Source: Paracoccaceae bacterium
GTDB taxonomy: Bacteria > Pseudomonadota > Alphaproteobacteria > Rhodobacterales > Rhodobacteraceae
NCBI GenBank assembly: GCA_022843025.1
Contig: JALHOL010000001.1
Span: 558,001-622,000, forward strand
DNA: 64,000 nt
Reading direction: 5' to 3'
Position 1 is the stretch's first letter; each line of letters opens with the position of its first letter. The notes under the pieces were generated by a model. The model saw nothing but the letters and a program-made list of their open reading frames with translations, made no database searches and had not been told where the DNA came from. The position numbers were made by a program, and so were the translations under genes. Below, one piece after another: positions 42,424 through 51,756 of this stretch.

Positions 42424-43266
42424 TCAGCGGCGACGAAAAGGTTGTGTCAGCAAGCGATCAAGCCATGCCTCGCGCCGGGTGCGGAAGGACTCAACGCCCA
42501 GGGCCATGGTCTGCGGGTCGTCCTGCGGGGCATCGCGCAGGGTGCCAAATAGGCGATCCCAGAGCGAGAGGTTGAAGCCGTAATTGCTGTTGGTTTCTTC
42601 GGGGCGAACCGAATGGTGGATGCGGTGCAGCGAGGGGGTGACGATCAGGCGGCGGAGGAGGCTATCCGCGCGGTCTGGCAGGCGGATATTGGCATGGGTG
42701 AACAGGGCGGTGGCGTTCAGTGCGATTTCAAACGCGATCACCGCAAGGGCGGGGGCGCCGAGGATCACCACGGCAGCAATCTTGAGAAGGGTGGAGAACA
42801 GGATCTCCAGCGGGTGAAAGCGCAGGCCGGTGGTGGCATCGAGATGGGTGTCGGAATGGTGCATGCGGTGCAGTCGCCAGAGGGCGGGGACATGGTGCAT
42901 CATCACATGCTGGCCCCAGATCAGGAGATCCAGCAGCAGGAAGGCGATGGGGATGGAGAGCCAGAGCGGCAGGGGGGAGAGAAGGCCCCAGCCCTGTGTC
43001 GTGGCCCAACTGGCGGCGGCAACGGGTAGGATCGGGATCAGCAGGCGGACAAGGGCCGTGTCGATGGCGACGAGGGCGAGGTTGTTGGTCCAGCGGATGA
43101 GGCGCGGGATTTCTGCACGGCGGTCAGGGGCGGCGAATTCCCACAGCGCCATCACGGCCAGCGTGCCGAGAAAGGCCACAAGGCGGATGAGGTCGGCGCT
43201 GTCGAATGCTGCGGTCCCCTCTGCCCGCCTTTGAATGAGAGTGTGGGCGCGGCGGGGTTTTGGCAA
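42424..43266 (-). CDS. Sterol desaturase / fatty acid hydroxylase family protein
   Basis: 280 residues by the longest start (TTG 43266); the true start may be the later GTG at 43179. Membrane helices at about 30-50, 65-85, 97-117 and 160-185. The iron ligand His boxes are HHVPALWRLHRMHHSDTHLD and HRIHHSVRPEE, with the family PF04116 pattern. It would hydroxylate or desaturate a lipid at the membrane using a di-iron centre and O2; the substrate (sterol-like, carotenoid or fatty acid) is not known. It is divergent from the sugar cassette and upstream of the fasciclin gene. Confidence 0.85.
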   Translation of the reverse strand: MPKPRRAHTLIQRRAEGTAAFDSADLIRLVAFLGTLAVMALWEFAAPDRRAEIPRLIRWTNNLALVAIDTALVRLLIPILPVAAASWATTQGWGLLSPLPLWLSIPIAFLLLDLLIWGQHVMMHHVPALWRLHRMHHSDTHLDATTGLRFHPLEILFSTLLKIAAVVILGAPALAVIAFEIALNATALFTHANIRLPDRADSLLRRLIVTPSLHRIHHSVRPEETNSNYGFNLSLWDRLFGTLRDAPQDDPQTMALGVESFRTRREAWLDRLLTQPFRRR

Positions 43267-43305
43267 GGGTGGGCTTGATCGGGGGGCGGGGGTCGGCTAG
43301 GCTTG

Positions 43306-43319
43306 TGGAAACGTTTACA
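43306..43319. promoter_or_regulatory. LacI-type operator ahead of the sugar cassette
   Basis: TGGAAACGTTTACA: a near-perfect 14-nt palindrome with the central AACGTT typical of LacI/GalR family operators, 26 nt before the aldolase start codon. The matching regulator is encoded at the end of the same cassette. Confidence 0.75.
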
Positions 43320-43345
43320 TAGCTTGCAGCAAGGACCAGAACCCG

Positions 43346-44176
43346 ATGAAAGCCGCCCGGATGAACCGCCTTTTCGCGCCTTCGGGCAATTGCTTTGACG
43401 TGGCCATTGACCATGGCATGTTCAACGAGCGCAGCTTTCTGGGCGGGATCGAGGATATGGGGGCGGCGATCCGTGCCGTTGCGGCGGCGAAGCCCGATGC
43501 CATTCAGTTGCCACCCGGAACGGCGCGGCTGTTGCAGGCCATTCCGGGGAAGGACAAGCCCGCGCTGGTGCTGCGGACGGATATCGCGAACGTTTACGGC
43601 ACGCCTTTGCCCCGCGTGCTGTTTTCCGAGGTGATCGACCGGGCGGTGGAGCAGGGGGTGGTGCTGGATGCGGCCTGCGTTGTGGTGAACCTGCTGCTGC
43701 TGCCCGATGAGCCCGAGGTGTACCGCGCCTGTGTGCGAAACGTGAATTCCCTGAAGCGGGAATGCGAGATCATGGGGATGCCGCTGATGGTGGAGCCTTT
43801 GGTCATGCAGGACAATGCCAAGGGCGGCTACATGGTGGATGGCGATATCGACAAGATCCTGCCGTTGGTCCGGCAGGCGGCGGAGCTGGGGGCGGATATC
43901 ATCAAGGCCGATCCTTGTTCGGACGTGTCGGACTATCACCGGGTGATCGAGATTGCGCAGGGCCTGCCCGTGCTGGTGCGCGGGGGCGGGCGCGTGTCGG
44001 ATGCGGAGATTTTGTCGCGGACGGCGGAGTTGATGAAGCAGGGCGCGCGCGGCATCGTCTATGGGCGCAACGTGATTCAGCATCCCGATCCGGGGGGGAT
44101 GACGCGGGCGCTGATGGCGGTGGTGCATGAGGGGGCAACGCCTGAGGCGGCGCTTGCGATGATCGGGGGCAAGTGA
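43346..44176 (+). CDS. Class I aldolase, DhnA/LacD-like
   Basis: 276 residues, with an AAGGA site before ATG 43346. TIM-barrel aldolase with DVAIDHGMFNERSFLGGIEDM near the start and the Schiff-base Lys in ADIIKADPCSDVSD (about residue 192); GIVYGRNVIQHPDPGG closes the barrel. The fold group includes class I fructose-bisphosphate aldolases (DhnA) and LsrF-like enzymes, so it may cleave a phosphorylated ketose. It is the first gene of a cassette with a dehydrogenase and a PfkB kinase, and an operator lies just upstream. The sugar is unknown. Confidence 0.85.
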   Translation: MKAARMNRLFAPSGNCFDVAIDHGMFNERSFLGGIEDMGAAIRAVAAAKPDAIQLPPGTARLLQAIPGKDKPALVLRTDIANVYGTPLPRVLFSEVIDRAVEQGVVLDAACVVVNLLLLPDEPEVYRACVRNVNSLKRECEIMGMPLMVEPLVMQDNAKGGYMVDGDIDKILPLVRQAAELGADIIKADPCSDVSDYHRVIEIAQGLPVLVRGGGRVSDAEILSRTAELMKQGARGIVYGRNVIQHPDPGGMTRALMAVVHEGATPEAALAMIGGK

Positions 44177-45312
44177 TGCGCGAGGTTCGCTTTGGCATCA
44201 TCGGCTGCGGGTTGATGGGGCGGGAGTTCGCCTCGGCCGCGGCGCGGTGGCTGCATCTGACGGGGATGAAGGCGAAGCCGCGCATCGTGGCGGTCTGCGA
44301 TACCAACCCCGCGCTGATGGGCTGGTATACGGACGCGCTGGGGCCGATGCAGGTGACGACGGATTACCGGGAATTGCTGGCCAATCCGGAGGTGGAGGCG
44401 GTCTATTGCGCCGTTCCCCATGTGCTGCACGCGGAAATCTATCCGGCGATCCTTGCGGCGGGGAAGCATCTGCTGGGGGAAAAGCCGTTCGGGATGGATC
44501 TGGCGCAGAACCGGGCCATCATGGCGGCGATTGCGGCGCGGCCCGATCTGATGGTGCGCTGTTCGTCCGAGATGCCCTTTTACCCCGGCGCGCAGAAGGT
44601 GGTGGAGTTTGTCCGATCTGGCGCCGTGGGGCCGGTGCTGGAGGTGGAGGCGTGTTTCCTGCATTCCAGCGATATCAACCCCGACAAGCCGATCAACTGG
44701 AAGCGGATGGGGTCGGTGAATGGCGATTATGGCTGCATGGGCGATCTGGGGATGCATGTGCTGCATGTGCCTCTGCGCCTTGGCTGGCGGCCTGCGCGGG
44801 TGACGGCGTCGCTGGTCAAGCGGGTGGCGACGCGGCCCGATGGCAAGGGCGGACGGGTGGCCTGCGATACATGGGACAATGCGACGATCACGGCGACGGT
44901 CCCCGATGCGGGCGGCGATTTCCCCATGGTGCTGAAGACATGGCGGATTGCACCCGGCGAGGCGAATACGTGGTCGATCCGCGTGCTGGGGATGCGCGGG
45001 TCGGCGTTCTTTTCCACCAAGAACCCGCGCCAGTGGTCATGGATGCGCTATGAGGCGGGCGGGTCGCAGGGATGGGTGACCGAGGATCTGGGCTATACGC
45101 CGCTGTTCGGGGCGATTACGGGCGGGATTTTCGAATTCGGGTTCACGGATGCGATCCAGCAGATGTGGGCGGCCTTTGTCGATGAACTGGCGGGCGGGGA
45201 TGCGAAGGGCTTTCCCTGCGCCACGCCGGAGGAGGCGGCGGCGCATCATGCGGTGCTGACGGCGGCCTTGCAGGCGGGGGTGTCGGGGCAGTCGGTCGGG
45301 GTGTCCTATTGA
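44176..45312 (+). CDS. Gfo/Idh/MocA family sugar dehydrogenase
   Basis: 378 residues from ATG 44176, overlapping the aldolase stop by 1 nt (TGATG). Rossmann start VRFGIIGCGLMGREFASAAARW and GEKPFGMDLAQNRAIM, the EKP motif of the family, whose Lys is catalytic. The C-terminal domain includes GSVNGDYGCMGDLGMHVLHVPL. It probably oxidises a sugar or cyclitol with NAD(P). The next gene, a kinase, overlaps it by one base (TATTGATG). Substrate and stereochemistry are unknown. Confidence 0.86.
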   Translation: MREVRFGIIGCGLMGREFASAAARWLHLTGMKAKPRIVAVCDTNPALMGWYTDALGPMQVTTDYRELLANPEVEAVYCAVPHVLHAEIYPAILAAGKHLLGEKPFGMDLAQNRAIMAAIAARPDLMVRCSSEMPFYPGAQKVVEFVRSGAVGPVLEVEACFLHSSDINPDKPINWKRMGSVNGDYGCMGDLGMHVLHVPLRLGWRPARVTASLVKRVATRPDGKGGRVACDTWDNATITATVPDAGGDFPMVLKTWRIAPGEANTWSIRVLGMRGSAFFSTKNPRQWSWMRYEAGGSQGWVTEDLGYTPLFGAITGGIFEFGFTDAIQQMWAAFVDELAGGDAKGFPCATPEEAAAHHAVLTAALQAGVSGQSVGVSY

Positions 45313-46301
45313 TGCGGACCCCGGCAACCAGACGCGGCATCGCCTGTGCGGGGAACTGGATCGTGGATATCGTCCACACGATCGAAGCCTGGCCCGCGAA
45401 AAGCGATCTGGTGCGGATCGTGGATGAGGTGGAGGGCACCGGGGGCGGGGCGGCGAATGTGATGCTGTCGCTGGCGGCGTTTCAGGCCGGGCTGCCGCTT
45501 TGGGCGATCGGGTTGGTGGGGATGGACCGGCACGCGGCGACGGTGCGCTGGGCGGTGAAGGGGGCGGGGGCCGGGCTGGAGCATCTGGCCGAGACGGAGC
45601 GCGCGCCCACGGCACATACGCATGTGATGAATCTGCCGGGGGACAGCCGGACGTTCTTTTACCATCCCGGCACGAATGACCTGCTGGATGAGGGCGATAT
45701 CGCGGTCGAGGCGGTGGCGGCAGAGGGGGCAAAGGTCTTCTACCTTGGCTATCTGAACCTGCTGGGCAAGCTGGATGCGGTGGTGGACGGGACCACGGGC
45801 GCGGCGCGGGTGCTGCGGCGGGCGCAGGCGGCGGGAATGGTGACGGCGGTTGATCTGGTGTCCACCGACCGGGCCGAGTTCCGCGCGGCGGTGGAGGCGG
45901 CGCTGCCTTTCGTGGATGTGCTGTTTCTGAATGAAGTGGAGGCGGCGCGGGCCACCGGGCGCGTGATCGCGGGTGCCGAGGATGTGGCGGCGATCGGGGC
46001 GGCCGCGCGGCAGTTGCAGGAGGGCGGTGCGGGGCAGGTCGTGGTGCATACCCCGGCGCTGGGCCTGTGGCTGGAGGCGGGGGGGCGGCTGACGGTGGTT
46101 CACCCCGATCCAGTGCCGCCGGCGCAGGTGGTCAGCCCGGTCGGCGCAGGCGATGCCTTTGCCGCAGGCTGCCTTTACGGGCTGCATGAGGGGTGGGACG
46201 TGCAGGCCTGCCTGCGGCTGGGGCATCGCGCGGCGGCGGCTTGCCTGCGCGGGGCGACGGCGACAGGGGCGATCCCGCCTTTGACGGCGCTGACGGGCTG
46301 A
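45312..46301 (+). CDS. PfkB family carbohydrate kinase
   Basis: 329 residues from ATG 45312. The Gly-rich segment EGTGGGAANVMLSLA (about 40-54) and the C-terminal signature SPVGAGDAFAAGCLYGLHEG, with the catalytic Asp in GAGD, are those of the ribokinase/PfkB family. It would phosphorylate the keto-sugar or deoxy-sugar acid made by the dehydrogenase. Third gene of the cassette; aldolase, dehydrogenase and kinase are translated in one unit. After the stop come 46 nt and then the dispersed element. Confidence 0.9.
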   Translation: MRTPATRRGIACAGNWIVDIVHTIEAWPAKSDLVRIVDEVEGTGGGAANVMLSLAAFQAGLPLWAIGLVGMDRHAATVRWAVKGAGAGLEHLAETERAPTAHTHVMNLPGDSRTFFYHPGTNDLLDEGDIAVEAVAAEGAKVFYLGYLNLLGKLDAVVDGTTGAARVLRRAQAAGMVTAVDLVSTDRAEFRAAVEAALPFVDVLFLNEVEAARATGRVIAGAEDVAAIGAAARQLQEGGAGQVVVHTPALGLWLEAGGRLTVVHPDPVPPAQVVSPVGAGDAFAAGCLYGLHEGWDVQACLRLGHRAAAACLRGATATGAIPPLTALTG

Positions 46302-46347
46302 GGCGGCGGGAGCTTTCCTTCCGTTGGACGGGGAGATGCGCCCTGTG

Positions 46348-46369
46348 TTTCACCTTGGCCCAAATACCC
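46348..46369 (-). repeat. Dispersed intergenic element, reverse copy
   Basis: Holds TTCACCTTGGCCCAAATACC, the reverse of the element at 5493-5514, with AAGGTG in place of AAGATG. It lies between the converging kinase and lacI genes. Confidence 0.65.
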
Positions 46370-46415
46370 CATGCGACCTTGTCGCCAGTATGTCCGCTGC
46401 AATGATGGCGGGGGG

Positions 46416-47417
46416 TCACAGGGGGGCTGTGGAACCCCGTGCAGCTGTGGTGCCGCGTGTGATCAGGGTCAGGGGCAGGCTGGGTGGCGGGGGTGGGGTG
46501 TCACCGCGCATCAGGGCGATAAGGATGTCCACGGCGGCCTGGCCGATCTGGCGGATGGGCTGGGCGACGGTGGTCAGTTGCGGGATGGTGTAGCGCGCGG
46601 CGGGCAGGTCATCGAAGCCGATCACCGACAGGTCATCCGGCACAGTCAGGCCGCGCGCCACGGCGGCGTGCATGGCACCGATGGCGGCCATGTCGGAAAT
46701 ACCGATCAGGGCGGTGGGGGTACCGTCGGACAGCAGGTCGGCGGCGAGGCTGCGGCAGGCCTCGAAGCTGTGATCCGGGCCAAGGCGGGTGGCCATGGGG
46801 GCCAGCCCCGCGCTGGCCAGTTCTGCCACGATCCCGGCCAGCCTTTCCTGCACCGGGGCAGAATGGCCGGGCGCGCCCACGACGCCGATGACGCGGTGGC
46901 CGAGGTCGAGCAGGTGGCGCGCGAGCATCCGCCCGCCGGCATGGTGATCGGCGGCCACGGCGGGCGTTCCGGGCAGCGCCCGGTCTACCGCCACGATGGG
47001 CACCCGCGCCGCGCTGAGCCGCGCCACGGCGGCCCCGTCTGACGTGACCGCGGCAAGGATCACCCCATCCACCTGTTGGGCCAGCATGGCGGCGACATAG
47101 GCGGCCTCATGTTCCGGGCTTTCGGCGGTGGAGCAGATCATCGCCTGATAGCCGCGCGCGAACAGGGCCTGTTCCACGGTATGGGCGAGGATGCCGAAGA
47201 AATGCACGTCCAGCGCGGGCAAAAGCACGCCCACCATCCGGCTGGAGCCGGAGCGCATCATCCGCGCGCCGGCATTGGGGCGATAGCCAAGCTCGGCCAC
47301 TGCCGCCTCGATCCGGGCGCGCATGTCGGCGCTGACATAGCCAGATCCGTTGACCACGCGGGACACCGTGGCGATAGAGGCCCCGGCACGATTTGCGATG
47401 TCCCTGATCTTGATCAT
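46416..47417 (-). CDS. LacI family transcriptional regulator of the sugar cassette
   Basis: 333 residues. DNA-binding domain MIKIRDIANRAGASIATVSRVVNGSGYVSADMRARIEAAVAELGYRPN, with the hinge helix at residues about 50-60, then a periplasmic-binding-like effector domain (VGVLLPALDVHFFGILAHTVE, GVVGAPGHSAPVQERL, VIGFDDLPAARYTIPQLTTV). It should bind the TGGAAACGTTTACA site before the aldolase gene and be released by a sugar. It converges on the kinase gene. Confidence 0.95.
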   Translation of the reverse strand: MIKIRDIANRAGASIATVSRVVNGSGYVSADMRARIEAAVAELGYRPNAGARMMRSGSSRMVGVLLPALDVHFFGILAHTVEQALFARGYQAMICSTAESPEHEAAYVAAMLAQQVDGVILAAVTSDGAAVARLSAARVPIVAVDRALPGTPAVAADHHAGGRMLARHLLDLGHRVIGVVGAPGHSAPVQERLAGIVAELASAGLAPMATRLGPDHSFEACRSLAADLLSDGTPTALIGISDMAAIGAMHAAVARGLTVPDDLSVIGFDDLPAARYTIPQLTTVAQPIRQIGQAAVDILIALMRGDTPPPPPSLPLTLITRGTTAARGSTAPL

Positions 47418-47502
47418 GGCGCGGGCCCCTGTTCTGCCCTTCTGTCTAGCTGTGCCCGCCGGAAGAGCAAGGCTGTCAGGGTGGGCCTTGGAACAGATAT
47501 AT

Positions 47503-47522
47503 ACATTCAGACTATTGAATGT
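47503..47522. promoter_or_regulatory. Inverted repeat in the efflux operon promoter
   Basis: ACATTCAGACTATTGAATGT: 7-bp arms (ACATTCA and TGAATGT) around 6 nt, in the AT-rich stretch 49 nt before the adaptor start. This is the type of site used by TetR-family repressors of RND pumps, but no such regulator is encoded next to it in the window. Confidence 0.6.
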
Positions 47523-47570
47523 TTATGAGACTCCGGTTACCTCTGCCCCATCCTTTTCTGGAGAGTTGTC

Positions 47571-48560
47571 ATGCGCCCCATCTCTGCCTTTTCGCTGATT
47601 GCCCTTTTTCTGAGTGCGGTTCCGGCTTTTGCGGACAGTGTCACGCTGGCCCCGGTCAGCATCACCGAATGGAAGGCCGTTTATGGCCGGGTGGAGGCGC
47701 GCGATCGTATTCCGGCGCGGGCGCGGCTGGGCGGGACGCTGGTTTCGCTGAGCGTGGCCGAGGGCGATGTCGTGGCGCAGGGCGATGTGCTGGCCGAGAT
47801 CGTGGATGAAAAGCTGGGCTTTCAACTGGCTGCGCTGGAGGCACAAGGGCAGGCGCTGGCGGCGCAACTGGCCAACGCGCAGACGGAATTGACGCGGGGT
47901 GAGGAGTTGCTGGCGCAGGGGGTGACGACGGCACAGCGGCTGGACGCGCTGCGTACGCAGGTGGATGTGGTCACGGGCCAGATTGCGGCGCTGGAGGCGC
48001 AGCGGCAGGTGGTGGCGCAGCAGGCGGCGGAGGGCGCGGTACTGGCCCCGGTGGCGGGGCGCGTGCTGGACGTGCCAGTGGCGCAGGGCGCGGTGGTGAT
48101 GCCGGGTGAGGCGGTCGCGCAGATCGGCGGCGGCGGCATTTTCCTGCGGCTGGCCGTGCCGGAGCGGCACGCGGCCAACCTGACCGAGGGGGATGCGATC
48201 CAGATCGAAGGGGCGGATGGTGTGGCCGAGGGGCGGTTGGTGAAGGTCTATCCGCTGATCGAGAATGGCCGGGTGGTGGCCGATGTCGAGGTGGCGGGGC
48301 TGTCGGACCGGTTCGTGGATGCGCGGGTGCTGGTGCGCCTGCCGGTGGGGGAGCGCGTGGCGCTGCTGGTGCCGGAGGCGGCGCTGGTGACGCGGGGCGG
48401 GGTGGATTTCGTCGGCATCGAGGGCGCGGGATTGCGCGCCGTGGTGCCGGGTGAGCGGGTGAGCATCGAGGGCGCGGCGATGGTAGAGGTGCTGACCGGG
48501 TTGCAGGCGGGCGATGTGGTGATGGCCGATGCTGCGGCGGCGGAGGTGGGCCATGAGTGA
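47571..48560 (+). CDS. RND efflux periplasmic adaptor subunit (MFP/HlyD)
   Basis: 329 residues. Signal peptide MRPISAFSLIALFLSAVPAFA before DSVTLA. A lipoyl-like half (LGGTLVSLSVAEGDVVAQGDVLAEI), a coiled-coil hairpin (about 85-150: AALEAQGQALAAQLANAQTEL...), the other lipoyl half (GAVLAPVAGRVLDVPVAQGAVVMPGEAVAQI), and a C-terminal beta-barrel. It links the RND pump to an outer-membrane channel. Overlaps the pump gene by 8 nt. There is no outer-membrane factor gene nearby, so a shared TolC-like protein is likely. Confidence 0.9.
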   Translation: MRPISAFSLIALFLSAVPAFADSVTLAPVSITEWKAVYGRVEARDRIPARARLGGTLVSLSVAEGDVVAQGDVLAEIVDEKLGFQLAALEAQGQALAAQLANAQTELTRGEELLAQGVTTAQRLDALRTQVDVVTGQIAALEAQRQVVAQQAAEGAVLAPVAGRVLDVPVAQGAVVMPGEAVAQIGGGGIFLRLAVPERHAANLTEGDAIQIEGADGVAEGRLVKVYPLIENGRVVADVEVAGLSDRFVDARVLVRLPVGERVALLVPEAALVTRGGVDFVGIEGAGLRAVVPGERVSIEGAAMVEVLTGLQAGDVVMADAAAAEVGHE

Positions 48561-51500
48561 TTTGCAAGGCGCAGCGCTGGGCATTGCCGGGCGGCTGACG
48601 AAAGGGTTCATCGCATCGGCCCTGACGCCGCTGTTCATTCTGGCCGCGCTGGCGATGGGGCTGGTGGCGCTGGTGTCGCTGCCGCGCGAGGAGGAGCCGC
48701 AGATTTCCGTGCCGCTGGTGGATATCCATGTGCAGGCGCAGGGGCTGCGCGCCGAGGATGGCGTGAAGCTGGTGACCGAGCCGCTGGAGATCCTTGTGAA
48801 GGGGATCAACGATGTGGAGCATGTCTATTCCCAGACGCGGGATGATGCGGTTCTGGTGACGGCGCGGTTCGAAGTGGGGACCAAGGCCGAGGATGCGATC
48901 CTGCGGGTCCATGACAAGATCCGCGCCAATATCGGGCGGCTTCCGGTGGGGATACCCGAGCCTTTGGTTATCGGGCGGGGGATCGACGATGTGGCGATCC
49001 TGACGCTGACGCTATCCGGGGAAGGGGTTTCGGCCAATGACCTGACCCGAGTGGTGCGCGCGCTGCAATCCGAGGTGGCGAAGACCGAGGATGTGGGGCT
49101 GACCTATATCGTGGGCGAGGCGCAGGAGGCCATTCGCATCGCGCCCGATCCGGAGCGGCTGGCGCTGTACGGTGTGACCTTGCAGCAGTTGGCGGGGAAG
49201 GTGGCGCAGGCCAACCGGACGCTGAACACCGGCAAGGTGCGGGCGGATGGCGGGCAGATTGATCTGGTCGCGGGCGAGACGATGACCGCGCCGTCGGAGG
49301 TGGCGAACCTGCTCCTGACAACGCGGGACGGGCGGCCGGTCTATGTGGCCGATGTGGCGGATGTGAGCTTTGTTCCCGACACGTCGGACCATATCGTCAG
49401 CCATCTGGTGAAGGATGCGGCGGGGGTGGTGCAACGGTCGCCCGCTGTGACGCTGGCCGTGGCCAAGCGGGCAGGGGCCAATGCGGTGGTGGTGGCCGAA
49501 GAGGTGCTGCACCGGGTGGAGACGCTGGAGGGCAAGTTGATCCCCGAGGGGATGACCCTGACCGTGACGCGCGACTATGGAGAGACGGCGAATGAAAAGG
49601 CCAATGAGTTGCTGTTCCATCTGGGGCTGGCGACGGTGTCGATCATCGCGCTGGTCTGGTTGGCGATTGGCTGGCGCGAGGCGATTGTGGTGGCGATCGT
49701 CATTCCGGTGACGATCCTGCTGACGCTGTTTGCGGCCTGGATCATGGGATATACGCTGAACCGCGTCAGCCTGTTTGCGCTGATCTTTTCCATCGGGATT
49801 CTGGTGGATGATGCCATCGTGGTGATCGAGAACATCGCGCGGCATTGGGCGATGAAGGACACACGCAGCCGGATGGAGGCGGCGATTGATGCGGTGGCGG
49901 AGGTGGGCAATCCCACCATCGTGGCCACGCTGACGGTGGTGGCGGCGCTGTTGCCGATGCTGTTTGTGAGCGGTTTGATGGGACCCTATATGTCGCCCAT
50001 TCCGGCCAATGCATCCGCCGCGATGATCTTTTCGTTCTTTGTTGCGGTGATCATCACGCCTTGGCTGATGGTGAAGATTGCGGGGAAGGCCGACATGTCG
50101 GCCCATGCCGGGGATGACAGCCATGGCGGGCATCAGGGCGGGTGGCTGGAGCGGGGCTATGGCGCGGTGGCGCGGCCTTTGCTGGCGTCCAAGGCGCGGA
50201 GCCTTGGGTTTTTGCTGATCACTGCGGCGCTGTCGTTCGGGTCGCTGGCGGCGCTTTACACGCGGGATGTGACGGTGAAGCTTTTGCCCTTCGACAACAA
50301 ATCCGAATTGTCGGTGATGATCGACCTGCCCGAAGGCGCATCGGTCGAGGCGACAGACCGGGTGGCGCAGGATGTGGCGGCGGTGGTGATGGGGATGGCA
50401 GAGGTGACATCTGTGCAGACCCATGCCGGGACGGCAGCGCCGTTCAACTTCAACGGGTTGGTGCGGCATACCTATCTGCGGGCCGAGCCGCAATTGGGCG
50501 AGGTGGCGATCAACCTGCTGCCCAAGGCGGACCGCGACCGGGCGAGCCATGACATCGCGCTGGATATCCGCGAGCGGCTGATGGCGCTGGACGTGCATGC
50601 GGGGACGGTGTTGAAGACCGTGGAACCCCCGCCGGGGCCGCCCGTGATTGCCACGCTGCTGGCCGAGGTTTACGGGCCGGATGCCGAGACGCGGCGGGCG
50701 GCGGCGGCGCAGATACGGGCTGCGTTCGAGGCGGTGCCTTTCGTGGTGGATGTGGATGACAGTTTCGGGGTGAAGGCCCCGCGCCTGCGGGCCACGATTT
50801 CGACCGATGATCTGGAATTCTTTGGTGTGCAGGAGGCGGATGTCTTTGACACCATGGCGCTGCTGAATGGCGGGCAGGTGGTGGGCTATTCGCATCGGGG
50901 CGAGGGGCGCTATCCCATCCCGCTGATCGTGGGGCGTGCGAAGGGCGACCGGGTGCTGGATGAGCGGTTCCTGTCGACGCCGATCCCGGCCAATGTGCTG
51001 CCCGGTGCGCGGGGGGTGGTGGAGCTGGGTGATGTGATCCGGGTGGCGGAGGAGCAATCCTCTTATCCGGTGTTCCGCCATAACGGGCGCGAGGCCGAGA
51101 TGGTGACAGCCGAGCTTGCCGGGGATTTCGAGGCGCCGCTCTACGGGATGCTGGCGGTGGCGGATGCCATCGAGGCGCAGGATTGGGCGCCGGGGACCAA
51201 GCCCGAGATCAGCCTGCATGGCCAGCCCGAGGATGAGGGCAAGGTCACGCTGCTGTGGGATGGCGAGTGGGAAGTGACCTATGTCACCTTCCGAGACATG
51301 GGGGCGGCCTTTGGGGTGGCGCTGTTGGCCATCTATATTCTGGTGGTGGCGCAGTTCGGATCGTTCAAGCTGCCCTTGGTGATCCTGACGCCCATTCCGC
51401 TGACATTCCTTGGCATCATCGTGGGGCATTGGCTGTTTGCAGCGCCGTTTTCGGCCACGTCGATGATCGGGTTCATCGCGCTGGCGGGGATCATCGTGCG

Positions 51501-51756
51501 CAATTCCATCCTGCTCGTGGATTTCATCCGGCACACGACGACCGGGCCTGTCACGGTGGATGTGCTGATTGCGGCGGGGGCGATCCGGTTCAAGCCGATC
51601 CTGCTGACGGCGGTGGCGGCGATGATCGGGGCGGTGGTGATTCTGGCGGACCCGATCTTTCAGGGCTTGGCGATTTCGCTGCTGTTCGGGCTGCTGTCAT
51701 CCACACTGCTGACGGTGCTGGTGATTCCGGCGATCTATCGGGTGATGCGGACCTGA
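48553..51756 (+). CDS. RND efflux pump permease
   Basis: 1067 residues from ATG 48553. Twelve transmembrane helices and two large periplasmic loops. TM4 contains GILVDDAIVVIENIARHW with the paired Asp used for proton movement; other conserved segments are FASALTPLFILAALAMG-like TM1 and SMIGFIALAGIIVRNSILLVDFI (TM11). Between the first half and the next helix is a His-rich loop, SAHAGDDSHGGHQGG (about 517-531), unusual for drug pumps and possibly metal-binding. The substrates are unknown. Co-translated with the adaptor. Regulation is probably by the inverted repeat at 47503-47522. Confidence 0.92.
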   Translation: MSDLQGAALGIAGRLTKGFIASALTPLFILAALAMGLVALVSLPREEEPQISVPLVDIHVQAQGLRAEDGVKLVTEPLEILVKGINDVEHVYSQTRDDAVLVTARFEVGTKAEDAILRVHDKIRANIGRLPVGIPEPLVIGRGIDDVAILTLTLSGEGVSANDLTRVVRALQSEVAKTEDVGLTYIVGEAQEAIRIAPDPERLALYGVTLQQLAGKVAQANRTLNTGKVRADGGQIDLVAGETMTAPSEVANLLLTTRDGRPVYVADVADVSFVPDTSDHIVSHLVKDAAGVVQRSPAVTLAVAKRAGANAVVVAEEVLHRVETLEGKLIPEGMTLTVTRDYGETANEKANELLFHLGLATVSIIALVWLAIGWREAIVVAIVIPVTILLTLFAAWIMGYTLNRVSLFALIFSIGILVDDAIVVIENIARHWAMKDTRSRMEAAIDAVAEVGNPTIVATLTVVAALLPMLFVSGLMGPYMSPIPANASAAMIFSFFVAVIITPWLMVKIAGKADMSAHAGDDSHGGHQGGWLERGYGAVARPLLASKARSLGFLLITAALSFGSLAALYTRDVTVKLLPFDNKSELSVMIDLPEGASVEATDRVAQDVAAVVMGMAEVTSVQTHAGTAAPFNFNGLVRHTYLRAEPQLGEVAINLLPKADRDRASHDIALDIRERLMALDVHAGTVLKTVEPPPGPPVIATLLAEVYGPDAETRRAAAAQIRAAFEAVPFVVDVDDSFGVKAPRLRATISTDDLEFFGVQEADVFDTMALLNGGQVVGYSHRGEGRYPIPLIVGRAKGDRVLDERFLSTPIPANVLPGARGVVELGDVIRVAEEQSSYPVFRHNGREAEMVTAELAGDFEAPLYGMLAVADAIEAQDWAPGTKPEISLHGQPEDEGKVTLLWDGEWEVTYVTFRDMGAAFGVALLAIYILVVAQFGSFKLPLVILTPIPLTFLGIIVGHWLFAAPFSATSMIGFIALAGIIVRNSILLVDFIRHTTTGPVTVDVLIAAGAIRFKPILLTAVAAMIGAVVILADPIFQGLAISLLFGLLSSTLLTVLVIPAIYRVMRT

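Noticed and set aside
49012-51534. An 840-residue minus-strand frame across the RND pump
   Set aside because: It is His/Arg/Gln-rich, without motifs, and opposite a pump gene with all expected motifs. High GC at third positions leaves antisense frames open.
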